Positions 8,870 through 17,440 are shown, counted from the stretch's first letter. The stretch is DNA of 64,000 bases from Streptomyces eurythermus (GCF_014649115.1 NZ_BMSK01000003.1:310001-374000), one strand, 5' to 3'. The notes: a model not told the origin generated them from the sequence alone. Numbers and translations are program-made.

Positions 8870-9341
8870 CGGCGGGCCCCTCCCCTGGGGAAGGGTTCCG
8901 GGGCGCACTGCGCGGTGCGGTGCGCGCGCCGGGTGGTGCGGGTGGCGAAAGACGGCGCAAACATGGCGCGGTCCCGTCGCTTCAACGCCCGGGCCCGAGG
9001 GAACAACCCTTCCGGGCCCGCAAGCGGGCCCGGGGCCGGCACTCCCCACACCCCCACACCGCACCCCTGGCCGACAACGACGCCGGCCGACCCACGCAAA
9101 GCCACGTCCCGACGCAATCCCCCCCCCGGCGCCGGGACCTCCCGAGCCGGGCTTCGGCGCCTACCCCCCCCGGGCGCCGGGGCCCGGCCTCTTCTGCCCG
9201 GCGGGGTTCTCTCCCCTGAGGAGCCTCCCGGGCCCGTCCCGTAAGGGCCCCGGGTACTGGAACGGCGGCCCACCCCGTACCTGAACCCCGGGGTGGACCG
9301 CCGGATGGCAGATTCTGCCACACGGGCATAGCCTGCCGGGC
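8870..9341. other. 472-bp intergenic region, GC-rich, no gene found
   Basis: No credible coding frame, tRNA or conserved RNA is visible between hrdD and the next TetR gene. The sequence is very GC-rich, with homopolymeric C and G runs and several GGGCCC or GGCGCC palindromes. The strongest hairpin is at 9012-9033. Only short open frames with poor codon structure occur here. The last 60 bp probably hold the promoter of the TetR gene at 9342. Confidence 0.6.
9012..9033. terminator. Perfect GC hairpin downstream of hrdD, possible terminator
   Basis: CCGGGCCCGC (9012-9021) and GCGGGCCCGG (9024-9033) form a perfect 10-bp inverted repeat with a two-base centre. It lies about 140 bp after the hrdD stop and lacks a clear U tract. 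It could act as an intrinsic terminator of the kind common in Streptomyces, or simply be a GC-rich palindrome. Confidence 0.4.
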
Positions 9342-10103
9342 ATGAGCACCACCCAAACCCCCGCCCACCAGCCGTTTTCCGCCTCCGCGCCGGTGTCCCT
9401 CACCGAACGCCGGAAGGCCGAGACACGGATGGAGATCGCCCGGGCGGCGGCGGCCCTCTTCGTCCGGCAGGGCCTGCGGGCGACCCGCGCCGAGGACATC
9501 GCCCAGGCCGCGGGCATCGCACCGCGCACGTTCTACCGCTACTTCGCCACCAAGGAGGAGGCGGTCGCCCCCCTCTACGCCGCCGGCGCCCAGCGCTGGA
9601 TCGAGGCGGTCCGCACGGCCCCGGCCGGCCTGCCCGTCCCGCAGGCCCTGGAACACGCCGTCCGCCACACCCTCACCCCTGGCCTCGGCGTCTCCGCCGC
9701 TTCCTGGGAGTGGCTGCGCACCCTGGTCCGCCTGGCCGGCACCAGTCCGGCCCTGCGCAAGGTGTGGGCCGAGGTGTGCCAGGCGTCGGAGGGCGCGCTG
9801 GCGGAGATCCTGGCGGCCCGGGAGAACGCCCCGACGGCACCGGCGACCCTGACGCCCCAGGGGATTTCGTGTCCGGAGCGGCCCGGCGTGGAGTGCGGCG
9901 CCCAGGACCCGGCGCCGCTCACCCCGCGGCTGCGGTTCGCGGCGGCCGTGGCCGGGGCCGCCGTACGCGTCGCCGTGGAGTCCTGGGCCGCCACGGCGAC
10001 CCACCCCACCGGCCCCGAGGGCCCGGCCGGCCTGGCCGTACGCAACCTGCGCGCGCTGCGGGACTTCGAGTGGCCCGGGACCCCGTCCGTGCCACAGCCC
10101 TGA
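9342..10103 (+). CDS. TetR/AcrR family transcriptional regulator
   Basis: The 253-residue regulator has a TetR HTH about 30 residues in: MEIARAAAALFVRQGLRATR then EDIAQAAGIAPRTFYRYFAT. It has a variable helical C-terminal domain and is slightly longer than average. The start at 9342 is the only good ATG. It ends 6 bp from the convergent WYL regulator gene and has no obvious partner enzyme or transporter on its own strand, so its target is unknown; autoregulation is the default guess. Confidence 0.85.
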   Translation: MSTTQTPAHQPFSASAPVSLTERRKAETRMEIARAAAALFVRQGLRATRAEDIAQAAGIAPRTFYRYFATKEEAVAPLYAAGAQRWIEAVRTAPAGLPVPQALEHAVRHTLTPGLGVSAASWEWLRTLVRLAGTSPALRKVWAEVCQASEGALAEILAARENAPTAPATLTPQGISCPERPGVECGAQDPAPLTPRLRFAAAVAGAAVRVAVESWAATATHPTGPEGPAGLAVRNLRALRDFEWPGTPSVPQP

Positions 10104-10109
10104 GGTTCC

Positions 10110-11108
10110 CTAGGGAACGTACGCCCCCTCCGCCCCTTCCGGTCCGGCGTTCGCGGCCCTGGTCAGGCGGTCGCCCAACCGCCGTACGCACTCCACCAGT
10201 CCCGCCGGCCCGCGCACCGCGAACTCGGCCTCCGTCATCGCCAGCCGGACCGCCAGCCACTCCATCGGGTCGCCCGTGGTGCCCCGCAGGACGCAGCCGC
10301 CCGTGCCGTCGTCCTCGGGCACCCCGAGCCAGGCGGGAAGGCGCGCGGAGACCTGTTCCGCCGGCGCGGCGAACCGCACCTCGAAGGCGTACGTCTCCTG
10401 CCGCCGGTGGATGGACTGGCGCAGATACTCGGCGGCGCTCCCCGTGGGCAGTTCCCGCGGCGCGAACCGGACGCCGGTCGCGAACGGCTCACTCACCCGG
10501 TCCACCCGGAAGGTGCGCCAGTCGGCCCGGTCGACGTCGTAGGCCACCAGGTACCAGCGCCGTCCCGTCGACACCAGCCGGTGCGGCTCGGTCAGCCGGC
10601 GGGAGGCGCTGCCGTCCTTGTCGCGGTAGGCGAACCGCAGCCGTTCGTGGCCCGCCACCGTGGACGCCATCACGGTCAGCGTCTCCGGGGCGATGCCCGG
10701 CCCGTCGCCGAGCGTCAGCGGTGTCGTCGCGGCCTGGAGCGTGGACACCCGGTGGCGCAGCCGGGACGGCAGCACCTGCTCCAGCTTGGCCAGCGCCCGT
10801 ACGGCCGCCTCGTCCACCCCTTCGATGGCGTGCCCGGCACCGGCCCGCAGCCCCACCGCGATCGCCACGGCCTCCTCGTCGTCCAGCACCAGCGGCGGCA
10901 TCGCCTTGCCCGCGACCAGCCGGTACCCGCCGTCCGCACCCCTCGTCGCCTGCACCGGATACCCCAGCTCCCGCAGCCGGTCCACATCCCGCCGCACGGT
11001 CCGCCGGGACACCCCCAGCCGGCCGGCCAGCTCGCCCCCGGGCCACTCACGGGGCGTCTGGAGCAGGGACAGCAGCTGAAGCAGCCGGGCCGGTGTGTCG
11101 GTCGTCAT
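10110..11108 (-). CDS. HTH/WYL-domain transcriptional regulator (YafY-type)
   Basis: The 332-residue protein has an N-terminal DeoR-like winged HTH (GELAGRLGVSRRTVRRDVDR, then LGYPVQATRGADGGYRL). A central WYL domain follows (RLRFAYRDKDG to RRWYLVAYDVDRADWRTFRV), and then the WCX extension. Length is typical (about 320-335). The ATG at 11108 is chosen; an ATG at 11120 is also in frame. It is divergent from a DHA2 exporter, and a perfect 11-bp inverted repeat fills the gap, so it most likely controls that exporter and itself. WYL domains sense small ligands or nucleotides; the ligand here is unknown. Confidence 0.9.
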   Translation of the reverse strand: MTTDTPARLLQLLSLLQTPREWPGGELAGRLGVSRRTVRRDVDRLRELGYPVQATRGADGGYRLVAGKAMPPLVLDDEEAVAIAVGLRAGAGHAIEGVDEAAVRALAKLEQVLPSRLRHRVSTLQAATTPLTLGDGPGIAPETLTVMASTVAGHERLRFAYRDKDGSASRRLTEPHRLVSTGRRWYLVAYDVDRADWRTFRVDRVSEPFATGVRFAPRELPTGSAAEYLRQSIHRRQETYAFEVRFAAPAEQVSARLPAWLGVPEDDGTGGCVLRGTTGDPMEWLAVRLAMTEAEFAVRGPAGLVECVRRLGDRLTRAANAGPEGAEGAYVP

Positions 11109-11127
11109 GCCTACGAGCATGCCGTGC

Positions 11128-11152
11128 CTATAGGTCAGGATCTGACCTATAG
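11128..11152. promoter_or_regulatory. Perfect 11-bp inverted repeat, operator between WYL regulator and exporter
   Basis: The arms CTATAGGTCAG (11128-11138) and CTGACCTATAG (11142-11152) are exact reverse complements around a 3-bp centre, GAT. The site starts 20 bp upstream of the WYL regulator start (8 bp if the ATG at 11120 is used) and ends 20 bp before the exporter start, so it must overlap both promoters. It is AT-rich for this genome. It is a strong candidate operator for the divergent regulator. Confidence 0.75.
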
Positions 11153-11171
11153 CGGCCCTAGGTTCCTCCTC

Positions 11172-12683
11172 ATGACCACTCCGACGGCGCTTTCCGCCCC
11201 ACCCTCCGACCGAACCCGCTGGCTGGCCCTGGCCATCGTCATGACCGCGGCCTTCATGGACCTCGTGGACGTGACGATCGTCAACATCGCCATCCCGTCG
11301 ATCCAGCGGAACGAGCACGCCTCGGTGGGCCAGATCCAGTGGATAACCGCCGGCTACGCCCTCGCCTTCGCCGCCGGCCTGATCACCGGCGGCCGGCTCG
11401 GTGACATCCACGGCCGCAAGCGGCTGTTCCTCGTCGGCATCGGCGGCTTCACCCTCGCCTCCGCCCTGTGCGGATTCGCGGCGAACCCGGAGATGCTCGT
11501 CGCCTCCCGCCTCCTCCAGGGCGGTATGGCCGCGCTGATGGTGCCGCAGGTGCTGTCGATCGTGCACGCCACCTTCCCGGCCCACGAACGCGGCAAGGTC
11601 TTCGGCCTGTTCGGCGCGATCGTCGGCCTCGGCGCGGTATCCGGTCCGCTGCTCGGCGCGCTGCTGACGGAATGGAACCTGTTCGGCCTCGAATGGCGGC
11701 CCATCTTCCTCATCAACCTGCCCGTCGGCGTGCTCGCCTGGCTGCTGGGCCGCCGGTTCATCACCGAGTCCCGCGCCCCCAAGGCGCTGAAGCTGGACCT
11801 CGTCGGGGTCGCCCTGGTCACGCTGGGCCTGCTCATGCTGCTCTACCCGCTGACCCGCGGGCGGGAGCTGGGCTGGCCGCTGTGGGGGTACGTCTCGATG
11901 GCCGGTGCCTTCGTCGTCTTCGCGGGGCTGGTGGCGTACGAGCGGCGCAAGGCGGCGCGGGACGGCTCGCCGCTGGTCGAGCTGTCGTTGTTCCGGGTGA
12001 AGAGCTTCGCCGCCGGTATCGCCGTGCAGACCGTGTTCGGTGTCGCGCTCGGCATCTTCTTCCTGGTCTGGACGCTGTACATGCAGATCGGCCTGGGCTG
12101 GAGCGCGCTGCGGGCCGGGCTGACCGGGGTGCCGTTCTCGCTCGCGGTGTCCACGGCGGCCGGGCTGTCGGTGCAGCAGCTGGTTCCCCGGTTCGGCCGC
12201 AAGGTGCTCCAGACGGGCGCGCTGGTGATGGGCGCTGGCGTGCTGCTGTACCTGTGGGAGGCCGACCACTACGGCCTCGCCATCACCTCCTGGCAGATGG
12301 CCCTGCCGCTGGTCGTGATGGGGCTCGGCATGGGCCTGATCGTCGCCCCGCTGACCGACGCGGTGCTCTCGGAGGTGCCGCGCGAGCACGCCGGTTCCGC
12401 GTCCGGGCTGATCAACACCGTGCAGCAGATGGGCAACGCGCTCGGGCTGGGTCTGGTGTCGGTGGTCTTCTACGGGCAGATCGGCGACCGGCTCGCCCTC
12501 GCCGAGATCGGCCCGGCCTTCGTGCACGCCTTCCAGCACGCGCTGTGGTACGTCGCCGGGATCATGGGCGTGATCTTCCTGCTGATGTGCGCCCTGCCGA
12601 AGCGCCCGGCCCAGCACGCGGAGGGCGCGGGGGAGGAGGCGTCGGCGCCGGAACGGGAGCTCGAGCCGCAGCCGGCGGGCTGA
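11172..12683 (+). CDS. DHA2-type MFS exporter
   Basis: This 503-residue multidrug exporter has 14 predicted helices. The helix 1 motif is MDLVDVTIVNIAIPSIQ, motif A is GGRLGDIHGRKR, and helix 5 carries GAIVGLGAVSGPLLGALL. ATG 11172 starts just downstream of the perfect inverted repeat at 11128-11152. It is divergent from the WYL regulator, the probable controller, and is followed by a strong terminator. It differs clearly from the other DHA2 pump at 4176 in sequence and in regulator type. Substrate unknown. Confidence 0.92.
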   Translation: MTTPTALSAPPSDRTRWLALAIVMTAAFMDLVDVTIVNIAIPSIQRNEHASVGQIQWITAGYALAFAAGLITGGRLGDIHGRKRLFLVGIGGFTLASALCGFAANPEMLVASRLLQGGMAALMVPQVLSIVHATFPAHERGKVFGLFGAIVGLGAVSGPLLGALLTEWNLFGLEWRPIFLINLPVGVLAWLLGRRFITESRAPKALKLDLVGVALVTLGLLMLLYPLTRGRELGWPLWGYVSMAGAFVVFAGLVAYERRKAARDGSPLVELSLFRVKSFAAGIAVQTVFGVALGIFFLVWTLYMQIGLGWSALRAGLTGVPFSLAVSTAAGLSVQQLVPRFGRKVLQTGALVMGAGVLLYLWEADHYGLAITSWQMALPLVVMGLGMGLIVAPLTDAVLSEVPREHAGSASGLINTVQQMGNALGLGLVSVVFYGQIGDRLALAEIGPAFVHAFQHALWYVAGIMGVIFLLMCALPKRPAQHAEGAGEEASAPERELEPQPAG

Positions 12684-12694
12684 CCGCGTACGAG

Positions 12695-12729
12695 GAGGGG
12701 CCCGGCACCGGTCAGGTGCCGGGCCCCTC
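12695..12729 (+). terminator. Intrinsic terminator after the DHA2 exporter
   Basis: GAGGGGCCCGGCACC (12695-12709) and GGTGCCGGGCCCCTC (12715-12729) form a perfect 15-bp stem with a 5-nt loop. It begins 12 bp after the exporter stop. The following TCGTCGTACT is only weakly U-rich, as is usual for Streptomyces. Confidence 0.85.
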
Positions 12730-12770
12730 GTCGTACTACCGGACGCTGACAGGGAGGGTTCGAAGTCCGT

Positions 12771-12853
12771 TCATGCCCGATTGGAGTCTGAACCTGTTTA
12801 CTTTCCTGGCATCCGGACGTAGCCTCCCTGAGAAACCACACGTTCGGGCATGA
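12771..12853. promoter_or_regulatory. Inverted pair of 10-bp boxes flanking the fruR promoter
   Basis: TCATGCCCGA (12771-12780) recurs in inverted orientation as TCGGGCATGA (12844-12853), 63 bp apart, upstream of fruR. The boxes are exact reverse complements. DeoR-family fructose repressors bind repeated half-sites around their own promoter, so these are candidate FruR boxes that could support looping. Function is inferred. Confidence 0.5.
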
Positions 12854-12870
12854 GGCGGAGGCGAACGGAC

Positions 12871-13632
12871 ATGTACGCACCGGAGCGGCAGCAGGAGATC
12901 CTCCGGCTCGCCCGGGACGGCGGCCGGGTGGACGTGCTGTCGCTGGCCGAGGAGTTCCAGGTCACCGCGGAGACGATCCGCCGCGACCTGAAGGCCCTCG
13001 ACCGCGCCGGCCTGGTCCGCCGGGTGCACGGCGGTGCCATCCCGGTCGGCCGCCTCGACTTCGAGCCGGACCTCGCCGAGCGCGAGTCCACCGCCGCCGA
13101 CGAGAAGGACCGCATCGCCAAGGCGGCCCTCGCCGAACTGCCCGCCGGGGGCACGGTGATCCTCGACGCCGGTACGACGGTGGCCCGCCTCGCCGCCACG
13201 ATCCCGCTGGAGGCGTCCCTCACCGTCGTCACCCACAGCCTGCCCATCGCCGCCCGGCTCGCCGACCACCCGGGTATCCAGCTCCACCTGGTCGGCGGCC
13301 GGGTACGGCACCGTACGCGCGCCGCCGTGGACGCCTGGGCGCTGCGCGCGTACGGCGAGATCCGCGCCGACGCGCTGTTCGTCGCCGCCAACGGCTTCTC
13401 CGCCGAGCACGGCCTGACCACCCCCGACCTCGCCGAGGCCGCGGTCAAACGGGCCGCGGTCGGCGCCGCGCGGCGGGTGGTGCTGCTCGCCGACTCCGGC
13501 AAGCACGGCCAGGAGCACTTCGCCCGCTTCGGCGGCCTCGACGATGTGGACCTGCTGATCACCGACAGCGGGCTGAGCCCGGACGACGCCGCCGCCATCG
13601 AGCGCGGCGGCACGGAAGTGGTACGCGCATGA
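12871..13632 (+). CDS. fruR: DeoR-family repressor of the fructose operon
   Basis: The 253-residue regulator begins MYAPERQQEILRLARDGGRV. It has a DeoR HTH (VLSLAEEFQVTAETIRRDLK, then GLVRRVHGGA) and a C-terminal sugar-phosphate-sensing domain of the DeoR/RpiA-like fold (DAGTTVARLA, KRAAVGAARRVVLLADSGKHG). ATG 12871 has GGAGG nine bases upstream, so the in-frame start at 12850 is rejected. It is the first gene of fruR-fruK-fruA and overlaps fruK by 4 bp (ATGA). It probably represses the operon and is relieved by fructose 1-phosphate. Confidence 0.92.
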   Translation: MYAPERQQEILRLARDGGRVDVLSLAEEFQVTAETIRRDLKALDRAGLVRRVHGGAIPVGRLDFEPDLAERESTAADEKDRIAKAALAELPAGGTVILDAGTTVARLAATIPLEASLTVVTHSLPIAARLADHPGIQLHLVGGRVRHRTRAAVDAWALRAYGEIRADALFVAANGFSAEHGLTTPDLAEAAVKRAAVGAARRVVLLADSGKHGQEHFARFGGLDDVDLLITDSGLSPDDAAAIERGGTEVVRA

Positions 13633-14576
13633 TCCTCACCGTCACCCCCAACCCGTCCCTCGACCGCACCTACGAGGTGCCCGCCCTGGAGCGCGGCGAG
13701 GTCATCCGCGCCGACGGCGAACGCATGGACCCCGGCGGCAAGGGCGTGAACGTCTCCCGGGCCGTCGCCGCCGCCGGCCGGCGCACGCTCGCCGTCCTGC
13801 CCCTGGGCGGTGCGCCGGGCGCGCTCGTCGCCGACCTGCTGGACGCGCAGGGCATCGAGGTCGCGCCGGTCCCGGTCGCCGGCGCCACCCGCTCCAACAT
13901 CGCGCTCGCGGAAGCCGACGGGGTGCTCACGAAGATCAACGCGCCGGGCCCCGAACTGTCGGCGGCCGAACAGGAACTCCTGCTGGACACCGTACGGTCG
14001 CACTCCCGCGCCGCCGACTGGATCGCCTGCTGCGGCAGCCTCCCCCGGGGACTCGCGCCCTCCTGGTACGCCGACCTGGTCACCCGGGCGCACGCCGCCG
14101 GCGCCCGGATCGCGCTGGACACCTCGGGGCGCGCCCTCCTGGAGGCGCTGCGCGCGCGGCCCGACGTGGTGAAGCCGAACGCCGAGGAACTGGCGGAAGC
14201 CGTCGGCCGCCCGCTGGCCACCGTCGGCGACGCGCTCAAGGCGGCCGAGGAACTGCGCGCGCTGGGCGCCCGCACCGTCCTGGCGAGCCTGGGCGCCGAC
14301 GGACAGCTTCTGGTGACGGATGCCGGTGCCTGGTTCGGCAGCGCCCGGGTGTCCGCGGTCCGCAGCAACGTCGGCGCCGGGGACGCCTCCCTGGCCGGCT
14401 TCCTCATCGCCGGCGGCACCGGTCCCGAGGCCCTCGCCTCCGCCGTCGCCCACGGCGCCGCCGCGGTCGGGCTCCCCGGCAGCCTGATGCCGACGCCCGC
14501 CGACCTGGATCCGGCGGCGGTGACCGTCACGGCGGACATTCCGCTCGACCGCGAACTGACGGAGCCGGTCTCATGA
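13629..14576 (+). CDS. fruK: 1-phosphofructokinase
   Basis: This 315-residue PfkB/ribokinase-family cytoplasmic kinase phosphorylates fructose 1-phosphate, made by the PTS, to fructose 1,6-bisphosphate. It starts ILTVTPNPSLDRTYEVP, the typical FruK N-terminus, has GGKGVNVSRAVA (PfkB signature 1), and ends with the catalytic-base region SNVGAGDASLAGFL. ATG 13629 overlaps the fruR stop by 4 bp, implying translational coupling. fruA follows after about 155 bp. Confidence 0.95.
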   Translation: MILTVTPNPSLDRTYEVPALERGEVIRADGERMDPGGKGVNVSRAVAAAGRRTLAVLPLGGAPGALVADLLDAQGIEVAPVPVAGATRSNIALAEADGVLTKINAPGPELSAAEQELLLDTVRSHSRAADWIACCGSLPRGLAPSWYADLVTRAHAAGARIALDTSGRALLEALRARPDVVKPNAEELAEAVGRPLATVGDALKAAEELRALGARTVLASLGADGQLLVTDAGAWFGSARVSAVRSNVGAGDASLAGFLIAGGTGPEALASAVAHGAAAVGLPGSLMPTPADLDPAAVTVTADIPLDRELTEPVS

Positions 14577-14730
14577 TCCCGCCCGTCCGCCACGGCACCC
14601 GCCCGGGCTTTCGCCGGCTGGGCGGACAGACCGGCCCCGTCCCCCGTACCACCCCGCCCCCTGACCGCACCCCCGTCCCCACCCCCGCCGGCCCCTGCCC
14701 TCCGGCGGCACGCGCGCGAAGGAGCCCGCG

Positions 14731-16983
14731 ATGAGCGACATGATCAGCGCGGACCTGGTCGACCTCGACCTGTCCGCCGACACCAAGGAGGCGGCGGCCC
14801 GCGCCCTCGCCGCACGCATGGTGGCCCGGGGCCGGGTGACCGACCTGGAGGGTTTCCTCGCCGACGTGGCCGCCCGCGAGGCCCAGATGCCGACCGGGCT
14901 CGACGGCGGCATCGGCATCCCGCACTGCCGCAGCGCCCATGTCACCGAGCCGACCCTCGCCTTCGGCCGCAGCGCCACCGGTATCGACTTCGGCGCCCCG
15001 GACGGCCCGGCCGACCTCGTCTTCCTGATCGCGGCACCGGCCGGCGCCGACGACGCCCACCTCACGATCCTCTCCTCCCTCGCCCGCAAGCTGATGAACG
15101 CCGAGTTCACGGCCGCGCTGCGGGCGGCGGACAGCGCCGGGACGGCGGCGGCCCTGATCCGGGGCGAGGAGCCGCCGGCGGGTGAGGAAGCGGGGCCCGC
15201 GAGCGTCCCGGGCGCCGCCGAAGACACCGCTGTGGCTCCGGCGGCGGCCTCCGCCGGAGCCACAGCGGGCAGTACGGGGGAGACGGCGGCCGCGAGCGGG
15301 ATGGCGGCCGCGAGCGCCGCCGAGCCAGGTACGTCCGCCGAGCCAGGTACGTCCGCCGAGCCAGGTACGTCCGCCGGGACCGGTGCTCCCGCCGAGCCGG
15401 GTGTGCCCGTCGCGTCCGGTCGGCCCGCCACCGATACCGCCGGCGCCGGCGTCGTCCCCGGCCCGGGCGAGCCCCGGCCCTTCCGGATCGTGGCCGTCAC
15501 CTCCTGTCCCACCGGCATCGCCCACACCTACATGGCGGCCGAGTCCCTGGAGAACGCGGGCCGGGAGGCGGGGATCGAGCTGGTCGTCGAGACGCAGGGC
15601 TCGGCCGGTTTCGCCCGGCTCGACCCGGCGGTGATCGCGGCTGCGGACGGCGTGATCCTCGCGCACGACGTCCCCGTACGCGACAAGGACCGTTTCGCGG
15701 GCAAGCCGACCGTCGACGTGGGCGTGAAGGCGGGCATCAACCGGGCGGCCGAACTCATCGCCGAGGTCCGCGAGAAGGCGGCGCGCGGCGAGGTGAGCGC
15801 TCCGGCGCACGCACCGGCGGGCACGCCGGTCGAACGCGCGGGCGACGCCACCGAGGGCTACGGCACCAAGCTCCGCACCTGGCTGATGTCCGGCGTCAGC
15901 TACATGGTCCCGTTCGTCGCCGCCGGCGGTCTCCTCATCGCCCTCGGCTTCGCGATCGGCGGCTGGCAGGTCGACAAGGCCCCCTCGGTCATGGACCACT
16001 TCGTGTGGACGCAGACCGACAGCTGGGGCGCGCTGCTCTTCCAGATCGGCGGCGTCGCCTTCAAGTTCCTCGTCCCGGTCCTGGCCGGCTACATCGCCTA
16101 CGGCATGGCCGACCGGCCCGGCCTCGTCCCCGGCTTCGTGGGCGGCGCGATAGCGCTGGACGCGGGCGCGGGCTTCCTCGGCGGCCTGGCGGCCGGTCTG
16201 ATCGCCGGTGGCGTGGTGCTGGCGATCCAGCGGGTGCGCATCCCGGCGGTGCTGCGCGGCATCATGCCGGTGGTGGTGATCCCGCTGCTCTCCTCGGCGG
16301 TCACCGGCTTCCTGATGCTCGTCGTCATCGGCAAGCCGATCGCCTCCGCGCAGAAGGGCCTCACCGACTGGCTGAGCGGGCTCACCGGCACCAACGCCGT
16401 CCTGCTCGGCGCCCTGCTCGGCCTGATGATGTGCTTCGACCTGGGCGGCCCGGTCAACAAGGTCGCCTACGCCTTCGCCACCGCCGGCATCGCCGTCACC
16501 GACCCCAGCGACTCGGCGATGCAGATCATGGCGGCGGTGATGGCGGCCGGTATGGTCCCGCCGCTGGCGATGGCCCTGGCCACCACCGTGCGCGGCCGGC
16601 TGTTCACCCCGGCCGAGCGCGAGAACGGCAAGGCCGCCTGGGTGCTGGGCGCGTCCTTCATCTCCGAGGGCGCGATCCCGTTCGCGGCGGCCGACCCGCT
16701 GCGGGTCATCCCGTCCGCCATGGCGGGCGGCGCGCTCACCGGCGCCCTGTCGATGGCCTTCGGGGCCACCCTGCGCGCCCCGCACGGCGGCGTCTTCGTG
16801 GTCCCGCTGATCGGCAGCCCGCTGCTGTACCTGGTGGCCATCGCGGCCGGGGTGTGCGTCACCACGGCCCTGGTGGTCCTCCTCAAGGGAATGCGCGGGC
16901 AGGTCCCCGGGTCCGGGACCGCCGGCCCCGCCGCGCACCCGGCCGGAGCCCGGGAGGACACCGGACAGCCGGTGGCCGCCTGA
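14731..16983 (+). CDS. fruA: PTS fructose transporter, fused EIIA-EIIB-EIIC
   Basis: The 750-residue membrane protein imports and phosphorylates fructose. EIIA occupies about residues 1-145 with phospho-accepting His65 (GGIGIPHCRSAHV). A long Ala/Pro/Gly-rich linker follows. EIIB starts near 250 with phosphocysteine Cys259 (TSCPTGIAHTYMAAES), and the EIIC membrane domain runs from about 375 to 730. AAGGAG precedes ATG 14731. The linker contains three exact copies of an 18-bp unit. With fruR and fruK it forms the fructose operon and needs EI and HPr encoded elsewhere. Confidence 0.95.
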   Translation: MSDMISADLVDLDLSADTKEAAARALAARMVARGRVTDLEGFLADVAAREAQMPTGLDGGIGIPHCRSAHVTEPTLAFGRSATGIDFGAPDGPADLVFLIAAPAGADDAHLTILSSLARKLMNAEFTAALRAADSAGTAAALIRGEEPPAGEEAGPASVPGAAEDTAVAPAAASAGATAGSTGETAAASGMAAASAAEPGTSAEPGTSAEPGTSAGTGAPAEPGVPVASGRPATDTAGAGVVPGPGEPRPFRIVAVTSCPTGIAHTYMAAESLENAGREAGIELVVETQGSAGFARLDPAVIAAADGVILAHDVPVRDKDRFAGKPTVDVGVKAGINRAAELIAEVREKAARGEVSAPAHAPAGTPVERAGDATEGYGTKLRTWLMSGVSYMVPFVAAGGLLIALGFAIGGWQVDKAPSVMDHFVWTQTDSWGALLFQIGGVAFKFLVPVLAGYIAYGMADRPGLVPGFVGGAIALDAGAGFLGGLAAGLIAGGVVLAIQRVRIPAVLRGIMPVVVIPLLSSAVTGFLMLVVIGKPIASAQKGLTDWLSGLTGTNAVLLGALLGLMMCFDLGGPVNKVAYAFATAGIAVTDPSDSAMQIMAAVMAAGMVPPLAMALATTVRGRLFTPAERENGKAAWVLGASFISEGAIPFAAADPLRVIPSAMAGGALTGALSMAFGATLRAPHGGVFVVPLIGSPLLYLVAIAAGVCVTTALVVLLKGMRGQVPGSGTAGPAAHPAGAREDTGQPVAA
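15319..15372 (+). repeat. Three exact 18-bp tandem repeats in the FruA linker
   Basis: GCCGAGCCAGGTACGTCC occurs three times in a row, in frame, encoding AEPGTS three times. The codons CCA and GGT are uncommon in this GC-rich gene, and all three copies are identical, so the expansion looks recent. It lies between EIIA and EIIB in a flexible linker. Confidence 0.9.
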
Positions 16984-17054
16984 CCGCGCGGCCGTGACCC
17001 TTCACGGCGTCTTGTCCCTTTGCACCGCTGTGAGTTGTTCACGGCACCTGCGAG

Positions 17055-17096
17055 ATACATCACGGTCCGGGGCGGAAGTCCCGGACCGTGGTGTGT
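17055..17096. terminator. Large hairpin between fruA and the 17107 gene
   Basis: CACGGTCCGGG (17061-17071) pairs perfectly with CCCGGACCGTG (17080-17090) across an 8-nt loop. The stem extends outward to 17055 and 17096 with two G-U pairs, giving about 17 bp. It lies about 70 bp after fruA and only 10 bp before the next ATG. It is either the fruA terminator or a leader structure affecting translation of the small gene. Confidence 0.65.
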
Positions 17097-17106
17097 ACTG
17101 GGGTGT

Positions 17107-17367
17107 ATGCCTGAGCACGCCCCGATTCTCCAGCTGATCGGCGTGACCGTCCTCGCGGTGGCGGCCGTCGTGTGGGCCGGCGTCCTGCTGCGCCTGCTGC
17201 GCCGCGCGGGTCTCGCCGCCGGGGCGGCCGGCGCCCGGCGCCGCACCGTGCCGCTCCCGGCCGTGCCGCGCCAGACCCGGGTCGGCCCGCCCCGGGAGTC
17301 CGTCGAGCTGACCCCCGCCGAACAGGACGCCTTCGCGGGCCTGGTACGGCACCTCGCCAACGGCTGA
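17107..17367 (+). CDS. Small single-pass membrane protein, unknown function
   Basis: The 86-residue product has one hydrophobic helix near the N-terminus (LQLIGVTVLAVAAVVWAGVL), then a basic stretch. Its C-terminal part, ESVELTPAEQDAFAGLVRHL, is amphipathic. I do not recognise a characterised family. The start is ATG 17107; an upstream in-frame ATG would read through the 17055-17096 hairpin and is rejected. Coding is supported by codon bias and the clean TM pattern. It may be part of, or follow, the fru operon. Confidence 0.65.
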   Translation: MPEHAPILQLIGVTVLAVAAVVWAGVLLRLLRRAGLAAGAAGARRRTVPLPAVPRQTRVGPPRESVELTPAEQDAFAGLVRHLANG

Positions 17368-17440
17368 CCCGCCGCACCACCCGGCCGCCGCCGCACGGCT
17401 TGGTCGGCCCCGCGCCCGGCGGGCACCGGGGCCGTCCGCG

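Noticed and set aside
10110..12617. 835-codon minus-strand frame including the WYL regulator
   Set aside because: Only the last 332 residues are WYL-like; the rest is antisense to the exporter.
14527..16938. 803-codon minus-strand open frame opposite fruA
   Set aside because: A GC-rich shadow of fruA with His/Arg/Gly-rich translation and no recognised motif.
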